Positions 15,140-21,394 of a DNA stretch of 23,230 nucleotides are shown here, piece by piece. The position numbers were made by a program, and so were the translations under genes. The notes beneath the pieces are model-generated. The model saw nothing but the letters and a program-made list of their open reading frames with translations, did no database searches and was not told where the DNA came from. How positions within the stretch are numbered: the first letter of the stretch is position 1; every line of letters begins with the position of its first letter. The stretch comes from an uncultured Paracoccus sp. (GTDB lineage: Bacteria; Pseudomonadota; Alphaproteobacteria; Rhodobacterales; Rhodobacteraceae), in the NCBI GenBank assembly GCA_937859005.1, contig CALLYR010000081.1:1-23230 (forward strand). The letters are read 5' to 3'.

Positions 15140-15895
15140 GCACGCGGCTCAGCGGCAGATTCAATAACTCGCGCCGTCGCCCTGGGGCAGCATCCGGCCC
15201 GTATGCATGCTGGACCTGCAGAGACGGGATGATCGGCCGGGGCGCACGGACAGCGTGGCGTTGCGGCATTCGCGGATGGCGTCGAAATCCTCGTGCGTGC
15301 GGTTCGCACCGATATGGGCGTTGCGGGCCGAGGGTGGTTTCCCGCTGATGGTTGCCGCGTCTTTCAGGCAGGTCATCATGGCCCACGAAGATGCGGGTGT
15401 TGCTGGGCAGGACCGGGATCTTCTGGATCAAACAGAACAGAATCGCGGCCAAGCCGCCGGGGAAACCGCAGCGCGTCGTGCCAGGGTCGGGCATGAACAA
15501 CATATCTCACCCACAAAGGCCGCGCCGCCGTTGTCATAGGTCAGGCAGGCGGGGGTATGGTACGGCGTATGCGGGACACAGGCCATGAGATTGCCGATGG
15601 CGAAGGTATGGCCCTTGGCGAAGAGGCGGTCGAACTGGCGGCCGTCGCTGCCGGTCTTGCCGTCCGGCCGTCGAGGTGGTCGGTATGGACATGGTTTTCC
15701 AGAATCCGGTTCATCATGGAGCCGCGATCCTTGACCAGGACTGCGATCGCATCGGCGCTGCGGATGTCAGTGCGCCCGGCGGCATGGTCTAAGTTCCGCA
15801 CGAAATCGATGATCGCCGCCCGATCCGCCGAGGGACCGCGTACCAAATATGAGGCAGCATTCGGCGCTTGGCTGAAAAGGCGAAATCCTTGGGCC
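15140..15895 (-). pseudogene. Blh-type metallo-beta-lactamase-fold hydrolase/sulfur dioxygenase remnant
   Basis: Pieces of one MBL-fold protein appear in order on the minus strand but in different frames. They are NAASYLVRGPSADRAAIID and ADAIAVLVKDRG, then the metal motif NHVHTDHLD (HxHxDH), then GRQFDRLFAKGHTFAIGNLM with VPHTPYHTPACLTY, then LFMPDPGTTRCGFPGG and PSNTRIFVGHDDL, then FDAIRECRNATLSV, PIIPSLQV and LNLPLSR. Between the HxHxDH motif and the next piece, about 40 residues that the family normally has are missing, so there is an internal deletion besides at least three frameshifts. These hydrolases act with the adjacent sulfurtransferase in sulfide/persulfide oxidation. The 5' end is approximate. 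It cannot encode a working enzyme as read. Confidence 0.85.
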
Positions 15896-15983
15896 GCGGG
15901 TTGCAGATTCGTCTGGAACGATCCTCCTCAGCAGCGGAGAGGAGAACTGGCATGTGCATTTCACATATCAGTAAAGGGATGTC

Positions 15984-16673
15984 TTATGGAATTCCTGCCG
16001 GAGCCGCGGCCTTGCCGGTCAACCGGGCCACCAGGGCGGGTAGGGCCGCAAAGTCGTCGAAGGCCAGGCGATGGGGCAGACGTTCCACGGCCGTCAGACG
16101 GTAGCCGCGCGTGAAGAGCAGCAGCGGCACATCCGCCGCCGCGGCGCAGGCCGCGTCGTATTCGCTGTCGCCGACGAAAAATCCCGCAGGCTGTGCCGGG
16201 TCGTCGCCCAAGGCCCGCAGCGCTGCCCACAACGGTTCGGGCGCGGGCTTGCGCTGGGGCAAGGAATCGCCGCCGATCACTTGGGCAAAGAGTTGCCGCA
16301 GCCCGAAATGGTCAAGGATCGCCAGGGTCGGAAGCATCGGCTTGTTGGTGCAGATGCCCAGAGGATGCCCGGCGTCCGCAAGCGCGCCCAAGGCTTCGGT
16401 CACGCCTGGCAGCAGCGAGGTCAGCGACGTGGCGCGCTGATAGCGGGTCATGAAGGCGGCAACCAGCGCGGGGCTGCCTTGCGGGTCCAGCCCGCGGTCG
16501 GCCACGATCTTCTGCCACAGAACGTCCACGCCGCCACCCATGAAGCTGCGCACGCGGCTCAGCGACAGCGGCACGATCCCGAGGTCGCGCAACACCGCAT
16601 TGACTGCGGCGTGAATGTCGGGGGCGCTGTCGATCAGCGTCCCGTCCAGATCGAAGACGATGGGCACGGCCAC
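15984..16673 (-). CDS. gph: HAD-family hydrolase, phosphoglycolate phosphatase-like
   Basis: A 229-residue haloacid-dehalogenase phosphatase, most like Gph, which removes phosphate from 2-phosphoglycolate. HAD motif I is VFDLDGTLIDS with nucleophile Asp8 and Asp10, followed by a helical cap (RVRSFMGGGVDVLWQKIV). Motif II is in GICTNK, motif III has the Lys in QRKPAPEPL, and motif IV is FFVGDSEYDAACAAAA. The GTG at 16673 is preferred because GGAAGGA lies nine bases upstream; an in-frame ATG at 16691 would overlap the thioredoxin-like gene by 16 bases. The two genes are thus tightly coupled. Substrate specificity cannot be read from sequence; related phosphatases differ in substrate. Confidence 0.88.
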   Translation of the reverse strand: MAVPIVFDLDGTLIDSAPDIHAAVNAVLRDLGIVPLSLSRVRSFMGGGVDVLWQKIVADRGLDPQGSPALVAAFMTRYQRATSLTSLLPGVTEALGALADAGHPLGICTNKPMLPTLAILDHFGLRQLFAQVIGGDSLPQRKPAPEPLWAALRALGDDPAQPAGFFVGDSEYDAACAAAADVPLLLFTRGYRLTAVERLPHRLAFDDFAALPALVARLTGKAAAPAGIP

Positions 16674-16675
16674 GG

Positions 16676-17230
16676 TCAGGCATCCTTCCATTTGATCGAA
16701 CAGCCCATTGAGGGTACCTGATCGCGCGGTCCCTGACCGGTTTGCGCAATCTGCAGCATTGCCCGGTACAGTTCGCGCGGCGCGTCGGGCGCCGCAGGGG
16801 CCCGCCCGGAGGCATCGAGCCGCCCCCGGTAGTGCAATTCGCCGGATGCGTTGTAGCCGAAGAAATCAGGAGTGCAAGCCGCCCCATAGGCCCGGGCGAC
16901 CTGCTGGGACTCGTCGTAAAGATAAGGGAAGGTGAAGCCGTGACGCCGGGCTTCCTCGTGCATGCGGTCGGGGCCGTCCTCGGGATAGGCTGCGATATCG
17001 TTCGAGGAAATCGCCACCACGCCGACGCCCGCCGCCCGCAGGTCGCGGGCATCGCGCAGGATGCGTTCAAGCACCGCCTGCACATAGGGACAGTGATTGC
17101 AGATGAACATGACCAGAGTGCCGCGCGGACCTCGGACATCAGCCAGGGTCACAATCCGGCCGTCGGTATCAGGCAGGCTGAAGTCGGGTGCCAGAGCGCC
17201 GAAATCGCAGACAGGTGTCGAAACCGCCAT
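16676..17230 (-). CDS. Thioredoxin-like (AhpC/TSA-type) redox protein
   Basis: A 184-residue cytoplasmic protein of the thioredoxin/peroxiredoxin fold. The N-terminus APDFSLPDTDGRIVTLADV is the AhpC/TSA start. The redox motif is FICNHCPYV with Cys44 and Cys47, which is the arrangement in the family often called thioredoxin family protein with a CxxC near the N-terminus. Later blocks are VVAISSNDIAAYPEDGPDRM, FPYLYDESQQVARAYGAACT and the end PSMGCSIKWK with a further conserved Cys. The start ATG at 17230 is preceded by GGAAAGGA. The stop lies just inside the start of the phosphatase gene. An AT-rich palindrome at 17320 is in its upstream region. Related proteins take part in peroxide or sulfur redox handling, fitting the nearby sulfurtransferase. 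Confidence 0.88.
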   Translation of the reverse strand: MAVSTPVCDFGALAPDFSLPDTDGRIVTLADVRGPRGTLVMFICNHCPYVQAVLERILRDARDLRAAGVGVVAISSNDIAAYPEDGPDRMHEEARRHGFTFPYLYDESQQVARAYGAACTPDFFGYNASGELHYRGRLDASGRAPAAPDAPRELYRAMLQIAQTGQGPRDQVPSMGCSIKWKDA

Positions 17231-17319
17231 GTTCGTCCTTTCCCATGCCGTCCAGTCAAGGTTGGCAGTTCCGATGCAAGGTGTTCAAGGTTGATCCTCA
17301 TGATCCATAATTATTTTAC

Positions 17320-17333
17320 ATAATACGGATTAT
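17320..17333. promoter_or_regulatory. AT-rich palindrome, possible ArsR-type operator / promoter region
   Basis: ATAAT and ATTAT arms flank four bases, and an overlapping TATAAT is present on each strand at 17329-17336. This is the only strongly AT-rich stretch (17300-17350) in a GC-rich window. It lies 90-100 bases upstream of the thioredoxin-like gene. ArsR-class sulfide or metal sensors use sites of this general form, but no such regulator is in the window. Confidence 0.4.
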
Positions 17334-17434
17334 AATACTGATAGATATAGCCGGGGGACGCGCTGCGCTGGAGCGCGACTTTTGATGCCATTCATGACAT
17401 TGGCAACGAAAGGACGCCGGAACGAAGATTCGCT

Positions 17435-17462
17435 GCTCTCGGCTCTCGGCTCTCGCCTCTCG
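17435..17462 (+). repeat. Four-copy 7-bp tandem repeat
   Basis: GCTCTCG occurs three times in a row at 17435-17455, followed by one variant copy CCTCTCG at 17456-17462. The tract lies at the edge of the IS30-like fragment in otherwise non-coding DNA. It is a candidate variable-number repeat. Confidence 0.8.
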
Positions 17463-17543
17463 CTGGCGCAGCGCCGCCGGATCGAGCGCTGGCGCCATGT
17501 GAAGATGAGCCCCGACGGAATGGCGCTGGGGCTCGGCCGGAAG
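17457..17543 (+). mobile_element. IS30-like transposase N-terminal fragment
   Basis: One frame reads LSLAQRRRIERWRHVKMSPD, then GMALGLGR. This matches the beginning of IS30-family transposases, where LSLAERRRIERWR is followed by a helix-turn-helix and LGRHRSTIFREI. The similarity ends at the LGR. There is no start codon context, no catalytic part and no inverted repeat that I could place. It is a short scrap next to a broken regulator gene. Confidence 0.5.
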
Positions 17544-17625
17544 TGTCCCGGCTTTCCGGACGGCGGCCGAGGTGTTCAGGGCCAACATCCTCGGCCGCGG
17601 CCACCGACGGGCAAATCCCTCACAG

Positions 17626-17879
17626 CACCTGAAGCCGCATTGGGAGTAGCGCGTCCAGCAGCACATCGGGGCTGGGACGTGTAGAGGAACCGGTATCCTG
17701 GACACGCACCGGCTGGGCGCCCTCGCTCTCGATCGCCAGTGGCTGACAGAAATCCTGCCCGCGTCCTGCGCCGCCTGGAGCCGGTTCGAGATGATGAAGA
17801 GATCAGTCACCGCCAGAACGGCCAAGGTCTGTGCGCCGGGATAGAGCAGGCTGCCGACCTCGGGATGCAGCTCATCCAG
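17626..17879 (-). pseudogene. GlxA-type transcriptional regulator remnant (N-terminal part)
   Basis: On the minus strand LHPEVGSLLYPGAQTLAVLA, then VTDLFIISNRLQAAQDAG, is the start of a GlxA-type regulator, which combines a DJ-1/PfpI-like domain with an AraC DNA-binding domain. After about 45 residues the frame shifts; the next part (CQPLAIESEGAQPVRVQDTG, then PSPDVLLDALLP) continues in another frame and ends at a stop near 17626. The rest of the DJ-1-like domain and the whole AraC domain are absent. An IS30-like scrap lies beyond the break. Such regulators commonly diverge from a cysteine hydrolase, as here. A good start codon is also lacking, so the 5' end is approximate. Confidence 0.75.
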
Positions 17880-17915
17880 CGTTTGTCCCTATCGCACCCC
17901 TTATGCCGATATTGC

Positions 17916-17946
17916 CAATAGGCTTGGCATTCCGCCCAGCCTATTG
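17916..17946. promoter_or_regulatory. 9-bp inverted repeat, probable operator
   Basis: CAATAGGCT at 17916-17924 is exactly complementary to AGCCTATTG at 17938-17946, with 13 bases between. It lies between the broken GlxA-type regulator and the isochorismatase-family gene, 41 bases before the latter's start. It is the obvious candidate for the operator of the lost regulator. Confidence 0.6.
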
Positions 17947-17987
17947 TCCAGTCATCGCAACATGAACAGCATGAGGAAGGTGAAACC

Positions 17988-18536
17988 ATGAGCAAGCGCG
18001 CCGTCGTGGTCATCGACATCCAGAACGACTATTTCCCGAACGGGAAGTATGAACTGGTCGGCATCGAGAAGGCCGCCGCAAACGCCGCCCGCGTGATCGA
18101 GGCCGCCCGCGAGCGGGGTGATCGCGTCATCCATGTCCAGCACATCTTCCCCAGTCAGGATGCACCCTTCTTCACGCCCGATTCCAAGGGAATAGAGATC
18201 AACCCGGCGGTTGCCCCGCGCGACGGAGAGACCGTGGTCGTAAAGAATTTCCCCAATCCCTTCCTTGAGACCGATCTGAAGAAGATCCTGGACGACGAGG
18301 GGATCGAGGAGGTCGTGGTTGTCGGCGCGATGAGCCATATGTGCATCGATGCGACCACCCGCGCCGCCAGCGACTACGGCTACAGGACGACGGTGGTGCA
18401 GGATGCCTGCGCCACGCGCGATCTCGAGTTCGGTGGCGTGACCGTGCCCGCGGTCTCGGTCCACGCCGCGATGATGTCCGCGCTCGGCTTCGCCTATGCG
18501 ACGATCGTCGATACCGACAGCTATGTCCGACAGTAA
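17988..18536 (+). CDS. Isochorismatase-family cysteine hydrolase
   Basis: A 182-residue cytoplasmic hydrolase. The catalytic triad of the family is complete: Asp10 in VVVIDIQNDYF, Lys86 in VVVKNFPNPF and the nucleophile Cys119 in GAMSHMCIDATTRAA, preceded by the usual cis-peptide region. The C-terminal part GYRTTVVQDACATRDLEF and the helix with VHAAMMSALGFAYATIVDTD are typical. Members hydrolyse amides or isochorismate-like substrates; the MSHMCIDATTRAASDYGY form is common in nicotinamidase-like proteins of unknown substrate. The ATG at 17988 has AGGAAGG nine bases upstream. The divergent GlxA-type regulator is broken, so control of this gene has probably changed. Confidence 0.9.
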   Translation: MSKRAVVVIDIQNDYFPNGKYELVGIEKAAANAARVIEAARERGDRVIHVQHIFPSQDAPFFTPDSKGIEINPAVAPRDGETVVVKNFPNPFLETDLKKILDDEGIEEVVVVGAMSHMCIDATTRAASDYGYRTTVVQDACATRDLEFGGVTVPAVSVHAAMMSALGFAYATIVDTDSYVRQ

Positions 18537-18559
18537 GCTGCGGGATCGCGGACAGTTCG

Positions 18560-18749
18560 GCCGGGACGCCGGGCGAGTGCGGTAGCGTCTTTGACCTGTC
18601 CTCCCTCAGGTGGCCGGTGTCCGTGGGGGCGTGCTCGGCCTGATGGACAAGCTGGTCGAGGATCATGTGCGCAAGCACATGGTCCCTCCCGCTCTCTCGG
18701 AGAAGGCGCCGAGGAACTGGTCGCCGTCATCCGTCGATATGCGGAGTGA
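18560..18749 (+). pseudogene. FrmR/DmeR-type metal-responsive repressor remnant (C-terminal part)
   Basis: In shifting frames the plus strand reads GECGSVFDLSS, then VAGVRGGVLGLMDKLVEDHV followed by RKHMV, then AEELVAVIRRYAE and a TGA at 18747-18749. This is the C-terminal half of the CsoR/FrmR-type all-helical repressors that sense metals or aldehydes, including the Cys and the EDHVRKHM helix. The N-terminal helix and start are missing, and at least two frameshifts are present. A DmeF-type exporter remnant follows, as in dmeR-dmeF operons. It is non-functional as read. Confidence 0.65.
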
Positions 18750-18794
18750 GGACCTCCCTACCCCACGATCTCGCTGCCCATCGCCCCGTGCCGG

Positions 18795-19737
18795 ACGCCC
18801 TGATTCACGACCACATCTTCCCGGGCCCGTGATGACGACGCCAACGCCCGCCGGACCCTGGTCCGTCGTCGGGCTCACTGCCGCGATGATGGGCGGTGAA
18901 ATCATCGCGGGCTGTCTCACCGGCTCCATGGCGCTTTTGGCTGATGGTTTTCATATGGCCACCCATGTTGGCGCCCGTAGCGTTGCAGCCGCGGCCTGTG
19001 CCTTTGCCAGGTGACACGCCCGCAACCTGCGCTTCACCTTCGGCACCGGCACGGTTGGCGACCTCGGCGGTTTTTCTTCGGTCCTGCTCCTGGGTGCGGT
19101 GGCGCTCGCCATCGCCACGGAGTCGGTCCTGCGGCTTCTGAAGCCTCGGCTCATGGCCTCCGGGCAGTGCCGTCCTCGGTCGCGTGCTGAACCTCGCAAG
19201 TACGCTCCTGCCGGGCCATGGCCATCGCCATGGGGGTGGCCAGGGTACCCATGACCCCCAGCAATGGTTCCAGCCACGGACACCACCATCGCGACGACCA
19301 CCGTCGTCCTGACTCTCCGGGCCAACAGGGCGACGACACCCTGCGCGCACGACCTATTTTCCATGTCCTTGCGGCCCCCCCACCTCCGTGCTCGCCATTG
19401 TGGCGGTCCTCGTCGGCCATACGCAGGGCCGGATCTGGCTCGACCCTGCCATGGGGACCGTGGGGGCCGCCGTGATCGCCCGCTGGTCGTGGGGGCTCAT
19501 GCGCGACTCCGCCCTGGCGCTGCTCGATGCCCCCGCCTCCGGGCTTGAGGAGGGCCGTGCGCCTGCAGGCGGAAAGAACGGGCGACATCCGCATCACCGA
19601 TCTGCAATCTCTCGCGCATGGGCTCCGATGCCTGCAGGGCCATCGAGACCGTGACGGACCCGGTGGACGGGAAAACGGCGCGCATCCGCTTGCACTCGGT
19701 GCATGAACTCGCCCATGTCACCGTCGAGGACCGCTGA
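18795..19737 (+). pseudogene. dmeF: DmeF-type CDF Co/Ni exporter remnant
   Basis: The plus strand spells a DmeF-like cation diffusion facilitator in broken frames. After a DHIFPG start comes VVGLTAAMMGGEIIAGCLTG with ALLADGFHMATH (the first metal-site helix), then an in-frame TGA at 19012-19014 inside CAFAR-HARN. FTFGTGTVGDLGGFSSVLLL and ALAIATESVLRLL follow. A His-rich loop (HGHHHRDD) is in another frame, then SVLAIVAVLVGHTQGRIWLD, AVIARWSWGLMRDSALALLD, and finally GDIRITDL and HELAHVTVEDR in yet another frame. At least one stop and three or four frameshifts are present. The FrmR-type remnant just upstream completes a decayed dmeRF pair. Metal specificity is inferred from the family. Confidence 0.8.
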
Positions 19738-19767
19738 CAGGGCCCACCAGGATCACCCCGAGCTCAC

Positions 19768-20091
19768 ATGTCGACCCTTGCTCTCTACATTGGCGCCGCC
19801 CTGGCCGAGATCGCGGGCTGCTTCGCTGTCTGGGTCTGGGCGCGGAACGGGGGCTCGGCCCTCTGGCTCGGCCCCGGTCTTCTGTCCCTGGCTCTCTTCG
19901 CCTGGCTTCTTACCCGCACAGGCATCGACTTCGCCGGCCGTGCCTATGCAGCCTATGGCGGGGTCTACATCGCCGCGTCGCTGGTCTGGCTCTGGGCGAT
20001 CGAGGATCAGGGGCCGGACCGGTGGGATGTGATCGGGGCGGCTGTCTGCCTCGTGGGGGCCGGCATCATCTTGCTCGCGCCCAGGGGTTGA
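19768..20091 (+). CDS. ynfA: YnfA-family (UPF0060) small membrane protein
   Basis: A 107-residue inner-membrane protein with four hydrophobic helices, the full length of the YnfA/UPF0060 family, whose members resemble small multidrug resistance transporters. Signature parts are ALAEIAGCFAVWVWAR in the first helix, then GSALWLGPGLLSLALFAWLL, AGRAYAAYGGVYIAASLVWL and the end DVIGAAVCLVGAGIILLAPR. The start ATG at 19768 has no strong ribosome site; the exporter remnant ends 30 bases upstream, so it may once have been co-transcribed with it. The CDF gene follows 66 bases on. The transported substrate is not known from sequence. Confidence 0.9.
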   Translation: MSTLALYIGAALAEIAGCFAVWVWARNGGSALWLGPGLLSLALFAWLLTRTGIDFAGRAYAAYGGVYIAASLVWLWAIEDQGPDRWDVIGAAVCLVGAGIILLAPRG

Positions 20092-20156
20092 GCTTGGCTC
20101 AGGCAAGGGCGAAGGCATTGAGTCCGGACAGGCACAGGGGTCAAGGCAGGAGACGA

Positions 20157-21044
20157 ATGAATCGCGTCCAGAAAATCGCCGCAGGCAGCATCGCCGTGGG
20201 CCTGCTGGTGCTCGGCCTCAAATTCATGGCCTATGGGTTGACAGGCTCCATCGCCCTTTACTCGGATGCCCTCGAAAGCATCGTCAATGTGGTGACCGCA
20301 GTGGTGGCGCTCTTCGCCGTTCGCACGAGCGCCAAGCCCGCTGATGCGGACCATCCCTTCGGGCATGGCAAGGTCGAATACTTCTCGGCCGTGATCGTGG
20401 GCGTGCTCATCGTGGTGGCCGCCCTCCTGATCCTGAACGAGGCCTGGCACGGCTTCATGAACCCCAGGGTCTTCAACGCCGCCCCGGAAGGCCTGCTGGT
20501 GAACGGCCTGGCCAGCGTGGTGAACGGTGCCTGGTGCTGGGTGCTGATCCGCCAGGGTCGTCGGCTCCGTTCGCCTGCTCTCGTGGCGGATGGACATCAC
20601 CTGCTGACCGATGTCCTTTCGTCGGTGGGCGTGCTGCTGGGCGTGCTCCTCGCGGCGGTGACGGGCTGGGGCGTCCTCGATCCGGCACTCGCCGCGCTCG
20701 TGGCGCTCAACGTCCTCTGGTCGGGCTGGCAACTCATGCGGGAATCGGTAGGCGGGCTCATGGATACCGCCGTGCCCGAGGCGCTGCTCGGCCGCATCCG
20801 GACGCTGATCTCGACCAATGCCGAAGGCGCGATCGAGGCGCATGACCTGCGCACGCGGCATGCAGGTCCGATGACCTTTGTCGAGTTCCACCTCGTGGTG
20901 CCCGGCGACATGACTGTCTCGACCGCGCACGAGATCTGCGACCGGCTCGAGCGCTGCATCCGCGACGAAGTGGCACCCGCGCATATCACCATTCATGTCG
21001 AGCCCGAGGAGAAGGCCAAGCACTCGGGGATCGTGGTCCTGTAA
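20157..21044 (+). CDS. Cation diffusion facilitator (CDF) metal transporter
   Basis: A 295-residue CDF exporter with about six transmembrane helices and a cytoplasmic C-terminal domain. The helix-2 metal site reads ALYSDALESIVNV: Asp37 is present, but the position four residues on, an Asp in YiiP, is Ser41, with Glu40 next to it. The loop DHPFGHGKVEYFSA is conserved, and the helix-5 site is DGHHLLTDVLSS with His148 and Asp152. The C-terminal part has VEFHLVVPGDMTV, AHEICDRLE and HITIHVEPE, the usual dimerisation fold. The ATG at 20157 has a CAGGAGA ribosome site; a longer in-frame extension overlaps ynfA. It is intact, unlike the DmeF-type exporter upstream, and could cover the same need. The metal cannot be named. 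Confidence 0.92.
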   Translation: MNRVQKIAAGSIAVGLLVLGLKFMAYGLTGSIALYSDALESIVNVVTAVVALFAVRTSAKPADADHPFGHGKVEYFSAVIVGVLIVVAALLILNEAWHGFMNPRVFNAAPEGLLVNGLASVVNGAWCWVLIRQGRRLRSPALVADGHHLLTDVLSSVGVLLGVLLAAVTGWGVLDPALAALVALNVLWSGWQLMRESVGGLMDTAVPEALLGRIRTLISTNAEGAIEAHDLRTRHAGPMTFVEFHLVVPGDMTVSTAHEICDRLERCIRDEVAPAHITIHVEPEEKAKHSGIVVL

Positions 21045-21164
21045 GGGCAGCCCCTTGCCGTTGCCGGGGCTGCGCCCATGGGTGCCGTGGAACTGATCCA
21101 TGGCTCGCCAGGAAGGGCCATGCCCCGTGGAGGATCCTTTCGCTCGGGCGGGCTCTGTCAGGTA

Positions 21165-21262
21165 TCCTTGGCTTGGCGGACCGCAGTCGACCAAGGTGAG
21201 GTACTGGAAGCCGTCGTCACGAAAACGCGGGATCGAAGGGCTGCCGTGAAGTTGCTCAAGAA
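21165..21262 (+). mobile_element. IS6-family transposase fragment
   Basis: One frame reads LAWRTAVDQGEVLEAVVTKT, then RDRRAAVKLLKKL. This matches the segment of IS6-type transposases that follows the first catalytic Asp region (YLWRAVDxEGEVLDxxV...RDxxAALKxLxKL). Similarity ends at 21262, and the remaining DDE residues and terminal repeats are not visible. The rest of the 350-base gap from 21045 to 21394 shows no other gene. It marks the right border of the metal-transporter segment. Confidence 0.6.
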
Positions 21263-21394
21263 GCTCTCTCGCGACGCGATGGCCCAGCGGAACAGTTGGG
21301 GCCGGCAGATTACGATCACATTGCGCCGCACTCCGCGAGAGCGGCGTCGCCGGGCCGCAGCCGCAGCCGCAGGGACTTGCACCATCTTGCCGGA

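Noticed and set aside
15541..15846. Independent small gene on the minus strand with an HxHxDH motif
   Set aside because: Flanking pieces in other frames extend the same MBL-fold protein, and the frame turns into low-complexity sequence after the motif.
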